Source: an uncultured Ruminococcus sp. (GTDB taxonomy: Bacteria; Bacillota; Clostridia; Oscillospirales; Ruminococcaceae). From it: a DNA stretch of 11,934 nt. Where the stretch lies: assembly GCA_947174625.1 (NCBI GenBank), contig CAMWJT010000025.1, forward strand, positions 1 to 11,934. The letters run 5' to 3'. Shown here one piece after another: positions 5,648 to 11,934 of this stretch. The translations under genes and the position numbers were made by a program. The stretch's first letter is position 1; every line of letters begins with the position of its first letter. The notes beneath the pieces were generated by a model. That model worked only from the letters and a program-made list of their open reading frames with translations. It did no database searches and had not been told where the DNA came from.

Positions 5648-5676
5648 ATCATAGCACGAAAACCGGAAATTGTCAA
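5648..5676 (-). promoter_or_regulatory. Sigma-A promoter of the regulator-tautomerase operon
   Basis: On the minus strand TTGACA (5671-5676) is followed after 17 nt by TATGAT (5648-5653) with an extended -10 TGC. The leader to the ATG at 5586 is about 55 nt of A-rich sequence with two AAAAAAATC repeats. This promoter shows that an apparent N-terminal extension of the reading frame is not translated. Confidence 0.8.
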
Positions 5677-5694
5677 GAAATTTCATGAAATTTC
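5677..5694. promoter_or_regulatory. Perfect 18-bp palindrome, candidate operator
   Basis: GAAATTTCATGAAATTTC is its own reverse complement and contains two GAAATTTC palindromes 10 bp apart. It abuts the -35 box (5671-5676) of the regulator promoter and lies 31-48 bp upstream of the murD -35. Location and symmetry suit autoregulation by the dimeric winged-helix protein. Confidence 0.5.
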
Positions 5695-5739
5695 AGTTTT
5701 TTTTCTGAAATCCCCGATTAATCATTGATTTTTCAGAAA
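5690..5739. repeat. TTTCTGAAA-type inverted repeats in the divergent promoter region
   Basis: ATTTCAG (5690-5696) and CTGAAAT (5705-5711) flank a run of eight T. TTTCTGAAA (5702-5710) is mirrored by TTTCAGAAA (5731-5739), which sits in the murD promoter spacer. These may be further regulator half-sites or AT-rich coincidence. Confidence 0.35.
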
Positions 5740-5753
5740 TAATCTGCTATAAT
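5725..5753 (+). promoter_or_regulatory. Sigma-A promoter of the murD operon
   Basis: TTGATT (5725-5730) and TATAAT (5748-5753) are 17 nt apart, with an extended -10 TGC at 5745-5747. Transcription would begin near 5760, giving a leader of about 32 nt. Confidence 0.75.
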
Positions 5754-5791
5754 TAATAGTATGAGTATTTTTTTGACAGGAGGATTGCTTC

Positions 5792-7183
5792 ATGAGAATA
5801 AAAATAAAAAGCTTTTTTGATAGGCTCCGGACGAAACGTGTCGCATTCATCGGCACAGGTGTCAGTCACACAGAATTGATCCGGAAATTCCGGCAAAAAG
5901 AAATTCCTATCACGGTCTGCGACAAGCGAAGCGCTGATCAATTCCAGGATGTCTATGACGAATTATCGGGACTTGGTGTAAAATTTATGTTAGGAGAACA
6001 ATATTTAGATTCCCTGACGGATTTTGATATTGTATTCCGGACACCCGGCATGTACTACAATCATCCGGTGCTTGTGAAAGCCCGGCAGGCTGGTGTTGTG
6101 ATTACTTCAGAAATGGAAGTCTTTTTTGATTTATGTCCCTGTCAGATCTATGCTGTGACAGGATCAGACGGCAAATCCACATCTACGACGCTGATTGCAG
6201 AGATTCTCCAGGCATCCGGAAAGAAAGTCTACAAGGGCGGTAATATCGGCAAGGCATTACTGCCGTTGATTGAAGAAATCACAGAACAAGATGTTGCTGT
6301 TGTGGAATTATCCAGTTTTCAGCTGATTTCTATGCGGAAATCTCCGGATGTCGCACTGATTACCAATATTACACCGAATCATCTGGACGTTCACGGCACA
6401 ATGGAAGAATACACAGAATCCAAAACAAATCTGATCCGGCATCAGAACGCATTTTCCAAAACAGTTCTGAATTATGATAACCAGGGAACAAGAGATTTGC
6501 AGGAGCTTGTCCGGGGAAAATTAAACTGGTTCACACGGCAGGCAATTCCGGATCGTGGGGCATTTCTCCGGGATGACGGTATGCTCTGTTATATTGAAAA
6601 TCAGGAAATTACACCCATTCTGCACAAAGATCAGATCCGGATTCCGGGGATGCACAATGTTGAGAATTTCCTTGGTGTGATTGCGGCATTGTGGGGGAGT
6701 GTAGAGATTGCGCATATGATTACTGTTGCAGAACAGTTCGGCGGTGTAGAACACCGGATTGAATTCGTCCGGGAAGTGAACGGTATCAAATATTACAATG
6801 ACAGCATTGCGACAAGTCCGACAAGAGTTCTGGCAGGACTGCGGAGTTTTGATCAGAGAATTATTGTCATTGCCGGCGGTTATGACAAGAAGATCCCCTT
6901 TGAACCGATGGCGGAGACGGTCTGCGACCGGGTAAAATTATTGATTCTGACAGGTGTGACGGCGGATAAAATCCAGACAGCAGTCATGAATGCGAAAAAT
7001 TACGATCCGGAAAAGATCCGGATTCTCCGGGTGGATTCTATGGAAGAAGCCGTAGAAACGGCATCCAGAGAAGCGCAGTCCGGGGATGTTGTGACGCTCT
7101 CGCCGGCATGTGCAAGTTTTGATAAATATCCTAATTTTGAAGTGCGTGGAAAGCATTTCAAAGATCTTGTAAAAAAATTATAA
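5792..7183 (+). CDS. murD: UDP-N-acetylmuramoyl-L-alanine--D-glutamate ligase MurD
   Basis: MurD adds D-glutamate to UDP-MurNAc-L-alanine in the cytoplasm using ATP, the second amino-acid step of peptidoglycan precursor synthesis. The 463-aa product is full length. The N-terminal Rossmann-like domain (about 14-110) carries GTGVSHTEL (21-29) and FRTPGM (82-87). The central ATPase domain has the P-loop TGSDGKST (123-130), with Asp where Asn is usual, then KGGNIGKAL, VVELSSFQL and ITNITPNHLDVHG. The Lys in ESKTNLI is the probable carboxylated Lys. The C-terminal domain has GGVEHRIEFV (about 316-325), NDSIATSPT (about 335-343), AGGYDK, and LSPACASFDKYPNFEVRGKHF near the end, which is typical of MurD rather than MurC/E/F. 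ATG 5792 follows AGGAGG (5778-5783) at 8 nt. It leads a same-strand run with no clear terminator after it; division-and-cell-wall cluster partners are not adjacent. Confidence 0.95.
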   Translation: MRIKIKSFFDRLRTKRVAFIGTGVSHTELIRKFRQKEIPITVCDKRSADQFQDVYDELSGLGVKFMLGEQYLDSLTDFDIVFRTPGMYYNHPVLVKARQAGVVITSEMEVFFDLCPCQIYAVTGSDGKSTSTTLIAEILQASGKKVYKGGNIGKALLPLIEEITEQDVAVVELSSFQLISMRKSPDVALITNITPNHLDVHGTMEEYTESKTNLIRHQNAFSKTVLNYDNQGTRDLQELVRGKLNWFTRQAIPDRGAFLRDDGMLCYIENQEITPILHKDQIRIPGMHNVENFLGVIAALWGSVEIAHMITVAEQFGGVEHRIEFVREVNGIKYYNDSIATSPTRVLAGLRSFDQRIIVIAGGYDKKIPFEPMAETVCDRVKLLILTGVTADKIQTAVMNAKNYDPEKIRILRVDSMEEAVETASREAQSGDVVTLSPACASFDKYPNFEVRGKHFKDLVKKL

Positions 7184-7220
7184 TTAATTTATTTATTAAT
7201 TTTAGGAGAATCTTGAAATT

Positions 7221-8243
7221 ATGACGAAAAAAAATCTTAAAAAATTATTAGCCAGATTCTGCAAAGCAAACGGCATCTCCGGGGATGAATCTGAGATTGC
7301 AGCGCTTGCCTGTGAAAAATTGCAGAAATATTGTCCGGATGCCAGAATCGAAAATGGCAATGTGATCGGTTCACTAGGCAATCAGAATCCGAATGCCTGG
7401 CATGTCCTGTTAGATGCCCATATGGATCGGGTCGGGCTGATTGTGACCAGTATCACGGATGACGGATTTCTGACGGTCGGAAATGTCGGCGGATTAGACC
7501 GCCGGTGGTTTCCGGCGCAGAGAGTCTGTGTCCACGGGACAAAAACAATCTATGGAATTATCTCCACATTGCCGCCGCATCTGGCAAGTGGTGAAGAAAA
7601 AGTCCAGAAAATAGAGCAGATCCGGATTGATACCGGGTACACTGCCGAAGAACTCCGGCAGATTGTATCCATCGGGGACAGCGTGACATTTCACGGATTC
7701 ACCGGAGAATTGGCAGGAGGACGATTCAGTTCTCCGGCACTGGATGACCGTTCGGGCATGGCGGCGATTCTCTATGCGTTAGATGAAATCTGGCAGGAAG
7801 ATCTTGACTGCAAAGTGACAGTCTTATTTTCCAATCGGGAAGAAGTCAACGGATGCGGTGCAAAGACAGGCTGTTTTGCGATTCATCCAGATATTGCCAT
7901 TGCAGTAGATGTCTCTTTTGCAGGGGATGGCAAGCTCTGCAAGACCGGAAAATCCGGCGGCGGTGCTATGATTGGTTTTGCGCCGTCTCTGGACAGGGGA
8001 TTATCTCAGGAATTTGTCGCAGATGCGATCAATGCCGGACTGCCTTATCAGTGTGAAGTCATGAACGGACGGACGGGGACAAATGCAGATGATTTCGCCG
8101 TCTGCCGGGATGGTGCAGAGACCTGTACTGTATCATTGCCATTATATTACATGCACACACCTGTGGAGACAATTGACATCCATGATGTCCGGGACACCGG
8201 GAAACTACTTGCCGCATTCCTGCGTGGGATTGTGAATACTTAA
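7221..8243 (+). CDS. M42 family metallo-aminopeptidase (first paralogue)
   Basis: M42 peptidases are cytoplasmic dinuclear-metal aminopeptidases, often forming tetrahedral dodecamers that trim short peptides. All expected ligands are visible in this 340-aa protein: His67 and Asp69 in AHMDRVG, the bridging Asp175 in ALDDRSG, the catalytic and ligand Glu pair at 207-208 in NREEVNG, Asp230 in AVDVSFAGD and His312 in YMHTPVE. GIISTLPPHL (113-122) is the family loop in the inserted PDZ-like domain. Substrate preference cannot be read from the sequence. ATG 7221 follows AGGAGA (7204-7209) with 11-nt spacing. The gene is 37 nt downstream of murD and upstream of a second M42 gene, across a 60-nt AT-only spacer with no terminator. 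Some family members were annotated as cellulases or glucanases; the complete metal site argues for peptidase. Confidence 0.9.
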   Translation: MTKKNLKKLLARFCKANGISGDESEIAALACEKLQKYCPDARIENGNVIGSLGNQNPNAWHVLLDAHMDRVGLIVTSITDDGFLTVGNVGGLDRRWFPAQRVCVHGTKTIYGIISTLPPHLASGEEKVQKIEQIRIDTGYTAEELRQIVSIGDSVTFHGFTGELAGGRFSSPALDDRSGMAAILYALDEIWQEDLDCKVTVLFSNREEVNGCGAKTGCFAIHPDIAIAVDVSFAGDGKLCKTGKSGGGAMIGFAPSLDRGLSQEFVADAINAGLPYQCEVMNGRTGTNADDFAVCRDGAETCTVSLPLYYMHTPVETIDIHDVRDTGKLLAAFLRGIVNT

Positions 8244-8303
8244 AAAAAATTATTATTTATATTATTATTATTATATTATATTATTTTTTGAGGTGATTTC
8301 AGC

Positions 8304-9335
8304 TTGTTAGCCTATCTGAAAGAATTATGTGCCTTGTGCGGTACTTCCGGTGCAGAATCTGCCGTGAGAGAGTATCTGATGGAAAAAATTCAGGATTTTC
8401 CGGATATTCTCGAATGTCGTACGGATCGCCTGGGGAATTTATTAGTGCATAAAAAAGGCAGAAAAAAAGCAAAACATACAGTCATGATCGGCGCTCATAT
8501 GGATGAAGTCGGTCTGATTATCCGGGATATTCTGCCGGACGGCAGATGCGTATTAGATACTGTCGGCGGAATTGATCCAGATGTTGTCATTGGAAGGACA
8601 ATGCAGATTCCTGGTGTCGGTTATGGTGTTGTCGGTGCAGAACCGATCCATAATTTAAAACCCGAAGACCAGGAGAAAAAGCCGTCCAAATCAGATCTGA
8701 TTCTGGATATTGGTGCAAAAGACCGGGGAGCCGTTGTCGATCTGGGGATTCTTCCGGGGGATGCTGTGTATTTTTTCAGCAAATGGACGGAACTCGGCGA
8801 CGGAAAACGTGTCGCATCCAAAGCGATTGATGACCGTTTCGGCTGTGCCTGCATGTTAAAAATGCTCTGGGGTCAGATCGAATTTGATACCTGGTTTTGT
8901 TTCTTCGTCCAGGAAGAAATCGGACTGCGGGGAAGCCGTACGGCAGCTTATGCCGTCAATCCGGATTTTGCGCTGATCCTGGAGACGACAACTGCCGGAG
9001 ATCTGGACGGTGTGACCGGTGCGGACAGAGTCTGCGCACTGGGCGCTGGTGCAGTTGTGTCATTCATGGATCGTTCTACGATCTATGACAAAGAATTATA
9101 TAAAATGGCATTTGCTGAAGCCGAAAATTTAAACATTCCCTGTCAGACCAAGACCAGAATTGCCGGCGGAAATGATGCCGGTGCAGTGCATATCTCCCGT
9201 GACGGTGTCCGGACGCTTGCAATTTCAATCCCTTGCCGGTATCTGCATTCTCCCTACTGCGTGGCACAGATCAGCGACATGGAACAGAGCTGTCTCCTGG
9301 CGGAGAGAATGCTCATCCGGATGCACACGCTATAA
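8304..9335 (+). CDS. M42 family metallo-aminopeptidase (second paralogue)
   Basis: This 343-aa M42 protein is clearly divergent from its neighbour. The ligands are His65 and Asp67 in AHMDEVG, Asp176 in AIDDRFG, the Glu pair 204-205 in QEEIGLRG, Glu227 in LETTTAGD (Asp in the first paralogue) and His315 in YLHSPY. The inserted domain (about 80-160) includes GVVGAEPIHNLKPED and LILDIGA. Glu at the fifth position is common in M42 subgroups and can bind metal. The start is TTG 8304: AGGTGAT (8291-8297) lies 6 nt upstream and LAYLKELCALCGTSGAE is the expected N-terminus. The spacer 8244-8290 is almost pure A/T (TTATTA repeats) with no hairpin, so both M42 genes are probably on one transcript. The two products could co-assemble, as mixed M42 dodecamers have been reported in archaea; that is speculation here. 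Confidence 0.9.
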   Translation: MLAYLKELCALCGTSGAESAVREYLMEKIQDFPDILECRTDRLGNLLVHKKGRKKAKHTVMIGAHMDEVGLIIRDILPDGRCVLDTVGGIDPDVVIGRTMQIPGVGYGVVGAEPIHNLKPEDQEKKPSKSDLILDIGAKDRGAVVDLGILPGDAVYFFSKWTELGDGKRVASKAIDDRFGCACMLKMLWGQIEFDTWFCFFVQEEIGLRGSRTAAYAVNPDFALILETTTAGDLDGVTGADRVCALGAGAVVSFMDRSTIYDKELYKMAFAEAENLNIPCQTKTRIAGGNDAGAVHISRDGVRTLAISIPCRYLHSPYCVAQISDMEQSCLLAERMLIRMHTL

Positions 9336-9337
9336 TT

Positions 9338-10159
9338 ATGATTATGATTAAAAAAATTACAAATCCGGCGGAGCTGAACACGGATTTGCTCCGGCAGAGC
9401 TGGAGAGGACGCAATATCTATGCGTATTACAAAGCCTACGGACTGGACTATGATTTCTGTGAATTTTATCAGGTCGGCAGAGACGGGATTCTGTTAAGAT
9501 TCAACAGTACGATCTTGATTGTAATGCCTGATCCGGATAATCCCGATTATTTTGATCCGGACGAAATCGCCGGTCTTGCACTGTTTCTCCGGATGCAGAA
9601 GCCTTTCCGGATCGAGACGGATCTTGCCATGCAATTATGTCTGTATCTGCCGGAATATGTGCCGTTGCACCGGACGACATTTCAGCTCCATCCCGGACAG
9701 GAGAACGGCATTTCCATACAGGATGCAGAAAAAAAAATCAATTTCAATCCGGAATTAGAACAGGTCTACCGGATTTTGCAGGCAGGTTTTCCGCATTTGC
9801 AGGATTATCCGTTGTGGCTGACGGATATGTCTCACAGATGCCGGCATGGGATCAGTCATGTGCTGACGTATCAGGACAGCACGACGGCAAGTCTGGTATT
9901 TGACATTGATGATCTTGTCTTAGTCGGACAAGTAGCGACACTCCCGGAAGCAAGGGGATTGGGACATGCCAGGATGTTCCTGAGATGGCTTGCCGGGTGG
10001 CTTGCCGGATTTGACAAAAATGCCGTTCTGTATGCACTGGACATCCGGGAAAGTTTCTATCGAGAAATCGGCTTTGAAGCGATTGCAGAAGAATTTGTCC
10101 TGGAGCGTTCTGCACAGGCAGAAGATTTTAGTAAGAAAGGACTGTTAGAAGATGTCTGA
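9338..10159 (+). CDS. GNAT family N-acetyltransferase
   Basis: The 273-aa product carries a GNAT fold in its C-terminal half. Motif A, VATLPEARGLGHARMFL (199-215), includes the acetyl-CoA pyrophosphate loop ARGLGHA, and YREIGF (241-246) is the motif B end typical of the family. Residues 1-130 are a less familiar N-terminal part (QSWRGRNIYAYYKAYG at 20-35) that may be a degenerate GNAT half or a substrate domain. It probably transfers acetyl from acetyl-CoA to an unknown amine. ATG 9338 begins 3 nt after the upstream M42 stop; ATG 9344 is equally possible. Neither has a good ribosome site, so translational coupling is likely. A longer frame from 9233 would overlap the peptidase by about 100 nt and is unlikely. 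Its stop overlaps the next start by 8 nt. Confidence 0.82.
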   Translation: MIMIKKITNPAELNTDLLRQSWRGRNIYAYYKAYGLDYDFCEFYQVGRDGILLRFNSTILIVMPDPDNPDYFDPDEIAGLALFLRMQKPFRIETDLAMQLCLYLPEYVPLHRTTFQLHPGQENGISIQDAEKKINFNPELEQVYRILQAGFPHLQDYPLWLTDMSHRCRHGISHVLTYQDSTTASLVFDIDDLVLVGQVATLPEARGLGHARMFLRWLAGWLAGFDKNAVLYALDIRESFYREIGFEAIAEEFVLERSAQAEDFSKKGLLEDV

Positions 10160-11441
10160 GAAAATACAGGATTTTTCAGATTTTTTTGAAATCGACCCGG
10201 CATTGAAAACATTAGCAGAAACAGCAGAATTGCATTGTCAGGAAAATTTTGACCGGATTGACCGGATTGCGGCTTATCATTCTGCCAAAGTCCTGAAAGC
10301 ATTTACAGACCAGAAAGTCAGTGAAACTTGTTTCGGCATCAGTACTGGTTACGGTTACGGCGATTTCGGACGGGATGTGCTGGATAAAGTCTGGGCGCAG
10401 GTACTGGGGACGGAAGATGCACTTGTAAGGCATAATTTCGTTTCGGGGACACATGCTCTCAGTGTGGCATTGTTCGGCTTGCTCCGTCCCGGTGACAAAA
10501 TTGTTTTTGTCACGGGAATGCCCTATGATACGCTTCACGAAGTCATCGGGATTTCCGGGAATCCTGGGAACGGTTCACTCCGGGATTTCGGTGTGACATA
10601 TGAAATTGTTGCTCTGGATCAGAACGGCAAGCCGGATCTTGCAGAAATTGCAAAGCGTGTGTCCGGCGCAAAAATTGCCTATATTCAGCGTTCCCGTGGG
10701 TATTCCCTCCGGACAGCGTTCACAATCCCGGAAATTGCGGCGCTCTGCAACGTCATCCGGGAGAACAGTCCGGATAGTATCATCATGGTCGATAATTGTT
10801 ATGGGGAATTTGTCGAGACATCCGAACCGGCGCAGGTCGGAGCTGATCTCATGGTTAGTTCTATGATTAAAAATGCCGGTGGCGGTATTGCCCGGACGGG
10901 CGGTTACATTGCCGGAAAGGCGGATCTTGTGGAATTATGCGCTTATCGGCTGACTTGTGTCGGACTTGGCAAGGAAGTTGGCTGTACGCTCGGCATGAAC
11001 CGGGAATTATTTCAGGGATTGTATCTTGCACCGGATGTGACGGCGAATGCACTGAAAACGGCTTGTTTCACATCAGAATTATTTACCATGCTCGGCTTCC
11101 GGTGTACACCGTCCGGGAATGAACCCAGGGGGGATATTGTGACGGCAATTGAACTGAAAACACCAGAGAATCTGATTGCATTTTGTCAGGGCATCCAGAA
11201 AGGTTCTCCCGTAGATGCCCATGTCACACCGGAACCCTGGGATATGCCTGGTTATGACAGTCAGGTGATTATGGCGGCAGGCGCATTCACAAACGGTGCA
11301 TCTGTAGAATTATCAGCAGATGCACCCCTGAGAGAACCTTATGCGGTCTGGATACAGGGCGGAATCAGTTGGCGGAGCGCCCGGATCAGCATTCTGCTTG
11401 CGGCGCAGGAGATGCTGACACGGAAATTAATTAAAATTTAG
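10152..11441 (+). CDS. Methionine gamma-lyase family PLP enzyme (aluminium-resistance-protein type)
   Basis: This 429-aa fold-type I PLP protein belongs to the Cys/Met-metabolism-related family often labelled methionine gamma-lyase family or aluminium resistance protein (YnbB-like). It probably acts on a sulfur-containing amino acid, but family members are poorly characterised. Visible marks are FGISTGYGYGDFGRD (61-75), HNFVSGTHALSVALFG (94-109) for phosphate binding, GMPYDTLHEVIG (122-133), IQRSRGYS (178-185), Asp214 in MVDNCYGEF as the pyridine-nitrogen partner, and Lys240 in SSMIKNAGGG as the Schiff-base Lys. The C-terminus QGGISWRSARISILLAA (about 403-419) is typical. ATG 10152 lies in the ATGTCTGA overlap with the GNAT gene, so translation is probably coupled. 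It appears to end the murD run; 11442-11480 has no strong terminator. Confidence 0.9.
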   Translation: MSEKIQDFSDFFEIDPALKTLAETAELHCQENFDRIDRIAAYHSAKVLKAFTDQKVSETCFGISTGYGYGDFGRDVLDKVWAQVLGTEDALVRHNFVSGTHALSVALFGLLRPGDKIVFVTGMPYDTLHEVIGISGNPGNGSLRDFGVTYEIVALDQNGKPDLAEIAKRVSGAKIAYIQRSRGYSLRTAFTIPEIAALCNVIRENSPDSIIMVDNCYGEFVETSEPAQVGADLMVSSMIKNAGGGIARTGGYIAGKADLVELCAYRLTCVGLGKEVGCTLGMNRELFQGLYLAPDVTANALKTACFTSELFTMLGFRCTPSGNEPRGDIVTAIELKTPENLIAFCQGIQKGSPVDAHVTPEPWDMPGYDSQVIMAAGAFTNGASVELSADAPLREPYAVWIQGGISWRSARISILLAAQEMLTRKLIKI

Positions 11442-11485
11442 ATTGTTTAAAATTATTACAAATTAAATACAAATTCAATGAGAAG

Positions 11486-11514
11486 TTGACATAATCGGCA
11501 GAAACTGTTACAAT
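11486..11514 (+). promoter_or_regulatory. Sigma-A promoter of the kinase-like gene
   Basis: TTGACA (11486-11491) and TACAAT (11509-11514) are 17 nt apart, with an extended -10 TGT at 11506-11508. The leader of about 55 nt leads to AAGGAG before the GTG start. Confidence 0.8.
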
Positions 11515-11575
11515 AAAAGCAGGGATATTTTATTTCTAGATTTTTATTTTTAATTTTGAAAGGAGTGAAAATCTG

Positions 11576-11889
11576 GTGGAAGAAAAGAAACGCTGTTGCC
11601 ACTGTATGGAACTGAAATCCGTCAGAGCAAATGTCTGTCCCTACTGCGGTTATGATGAAAAAACACCTTATGATACGAATTATGCACCGCCTGGCACAGA
11701 AATTAATGGCAGATACATGCTCGGTGCGAAAATCGGTCATAACAGCGAGGGCGCAAATTATATCGGCTACAGTTCTGCAATCGGCTGTAAAGTCCTGATC
11801 CGGGAATATATGCCCGTTGGTCTGTGCAGGCGCATCCGGGGAAGAGCTACCATCATTGTCCATCACGATAAACTTGTACAGTACAAGAC
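11576..11889 (+). CDS. Zinc-ribbon, protein-kinase-like protein (3' truncated)
   Basis: Only the first 104 or so residues are genomic. GTG 11576 follows AAGGAG (11560-11565) at 10 nt; no other start upstream fits. Residues 6-27 form a zinc ribbon, CCHC then CPYC, with candidate ligands Cys7, Cys10, Cys21 and Cys24. APPGTEINGRYMLGAKIG (about 36-53) matches the approach to a Ser/Thr kinase N-lobe as found in Clostridia proteins with this ribbon. The glycine loop is degenerate (IGHNSEGANYIGY), and the VAIK lysine position reads VLIREYMP, so Arg replaces the ATP-binding Lys. The rest of the domain is missing. The frame stays open to the window end, but residues after about 104 are translated adapter and should be discarded. 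It may be an active kinase variant, a pseudokinase or a sensor scaffold. Confidence 0.7.
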
Positions 11890-11934
11890 CTGTCTATTAT
11901 ACACATATCCTAGACCACTAGACAAGATGAAATA
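11890..11934 (+). other. Sequencing adapter read-through (Illumina Nextera), not genomic
   Basis: 11890-11908 matches the Tn5 mosaic end CTGTCTCTTATACACATCT with 2 mismatches. 11909-11923 matches the adapter continuation CCGAGCCCACGAGAC with 3. 11924-11931 (AAGATGAA) matches the i7 index AAGAGGCA, recalled as N711, with 2. The last ATA matches the start of the following ATCTCG with 1. All 8 mismatches in 45 nt are C to A or G to T, the confusion expected from dye-channel crosstalk in poor base calls. Confidence 0.93.

Noticed and set aside
5587..5676. N-terminal 30-residue Lys-rich extension of the DtxR-like regulator from TTG 5676
   Set aside because: The TTG is part of a consensus -35 box and the -10 lies inside the extension. 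The AT-rich leader encodes Lys by composition, and the family begins at MKI.
9233..9337. GNAT start upstream inside the M42 gene
   Set aside because: It would overlap the peptidase by about 100 nt without a ribosome site, and the residues are a frame-shadow of the peptidase C-terminus.
11456..11866. Minus-strand 136-codon frame opposite the kinase-like gene
   Set aside because: It lies antisense to a gene with promoter, ribosome site and zinc-ribbon motifs, and its sequence is low-complexity in the AT-rich spacer.
11890..11908. Genuine Tn5-type transposon end
   Set aside because: Similarity continues through the library-specific adapter and index, and all mismatches are one class of base-call error.

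Overview
The window looks like chromosomal DNA from an endospore-forming, low-to-mid GC Firmicute. Its best fit is a gut Clostridia member of the Oscillospiraceae/Ruminococcaceae type. This rests on gene content (sigG, spoIIGA, sigE), strong Shine-Dalgarno sites, sigma-A promoters with extended -10 boxes, very AT-rich spacers, and coding DNA rich in CCGG with CGG as a favoured Arg codon. The taxonomic assignment is inference from style and content.

Region 1 (1-2618) is a sporulation cluster. The forespore sigma factor gene sigG lies on the minus strand behind a bidirectional terminator. It faces away from spoIIGA-sigE, which encode the pro-sigma-E protease and the mother-cell sigma factor. 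In Bacillus and most Clostridia the order is spoIIGA-sigE-sigG on one strand, so sigG is inverted here. The shared intergenic region holds a forespore-type promoter for sigG and a spoIIG-like promoter with a 22-nt spacer for spoIIGA.

Region 2 (2619-4800) holds a lipoprotein gene of unknown function, rsmE (16S rRNA m3U1498 methyltransferase), and a small membrane-anchored, very acidic protein with its own promoter. A bidirectional terminator ends it.

Region 3 (4801-5791) is a minus-strand pair: a DtxR/MntR-like regulator that has lost the metal ligands, followed by a MIF-type tautomerase. The regulator is divergent from murD, and the region between them holds a perfect 18-bp palindrome next to the regulator promoter.

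Region 4 (5792-11441) is a same-strand run that is probably one transcription unit: murD (peptidoglycan precursor ligase), two M42 metallo-aminopeptidase paralogues, a GNAT acetyltransferase and a methionine gamma-lyase-family PLP enzyme. Spacing is tight and the last two genes overlap by 8 nt.

Region 5 (11442-11934) has a strong promoter and the start of a zinc-ribbon, protein-kinase-like gene whose kinase lysine is replaced by Arg. From about 11890 the sequence is not genomic. It matches Illumina Nextera read-through adapter, an i7 index and the start of the next adapter part, with every mismatch being C to A or G to T. I found no tRNA, rRNA, CRISPR, insertion sequence or phage gene.
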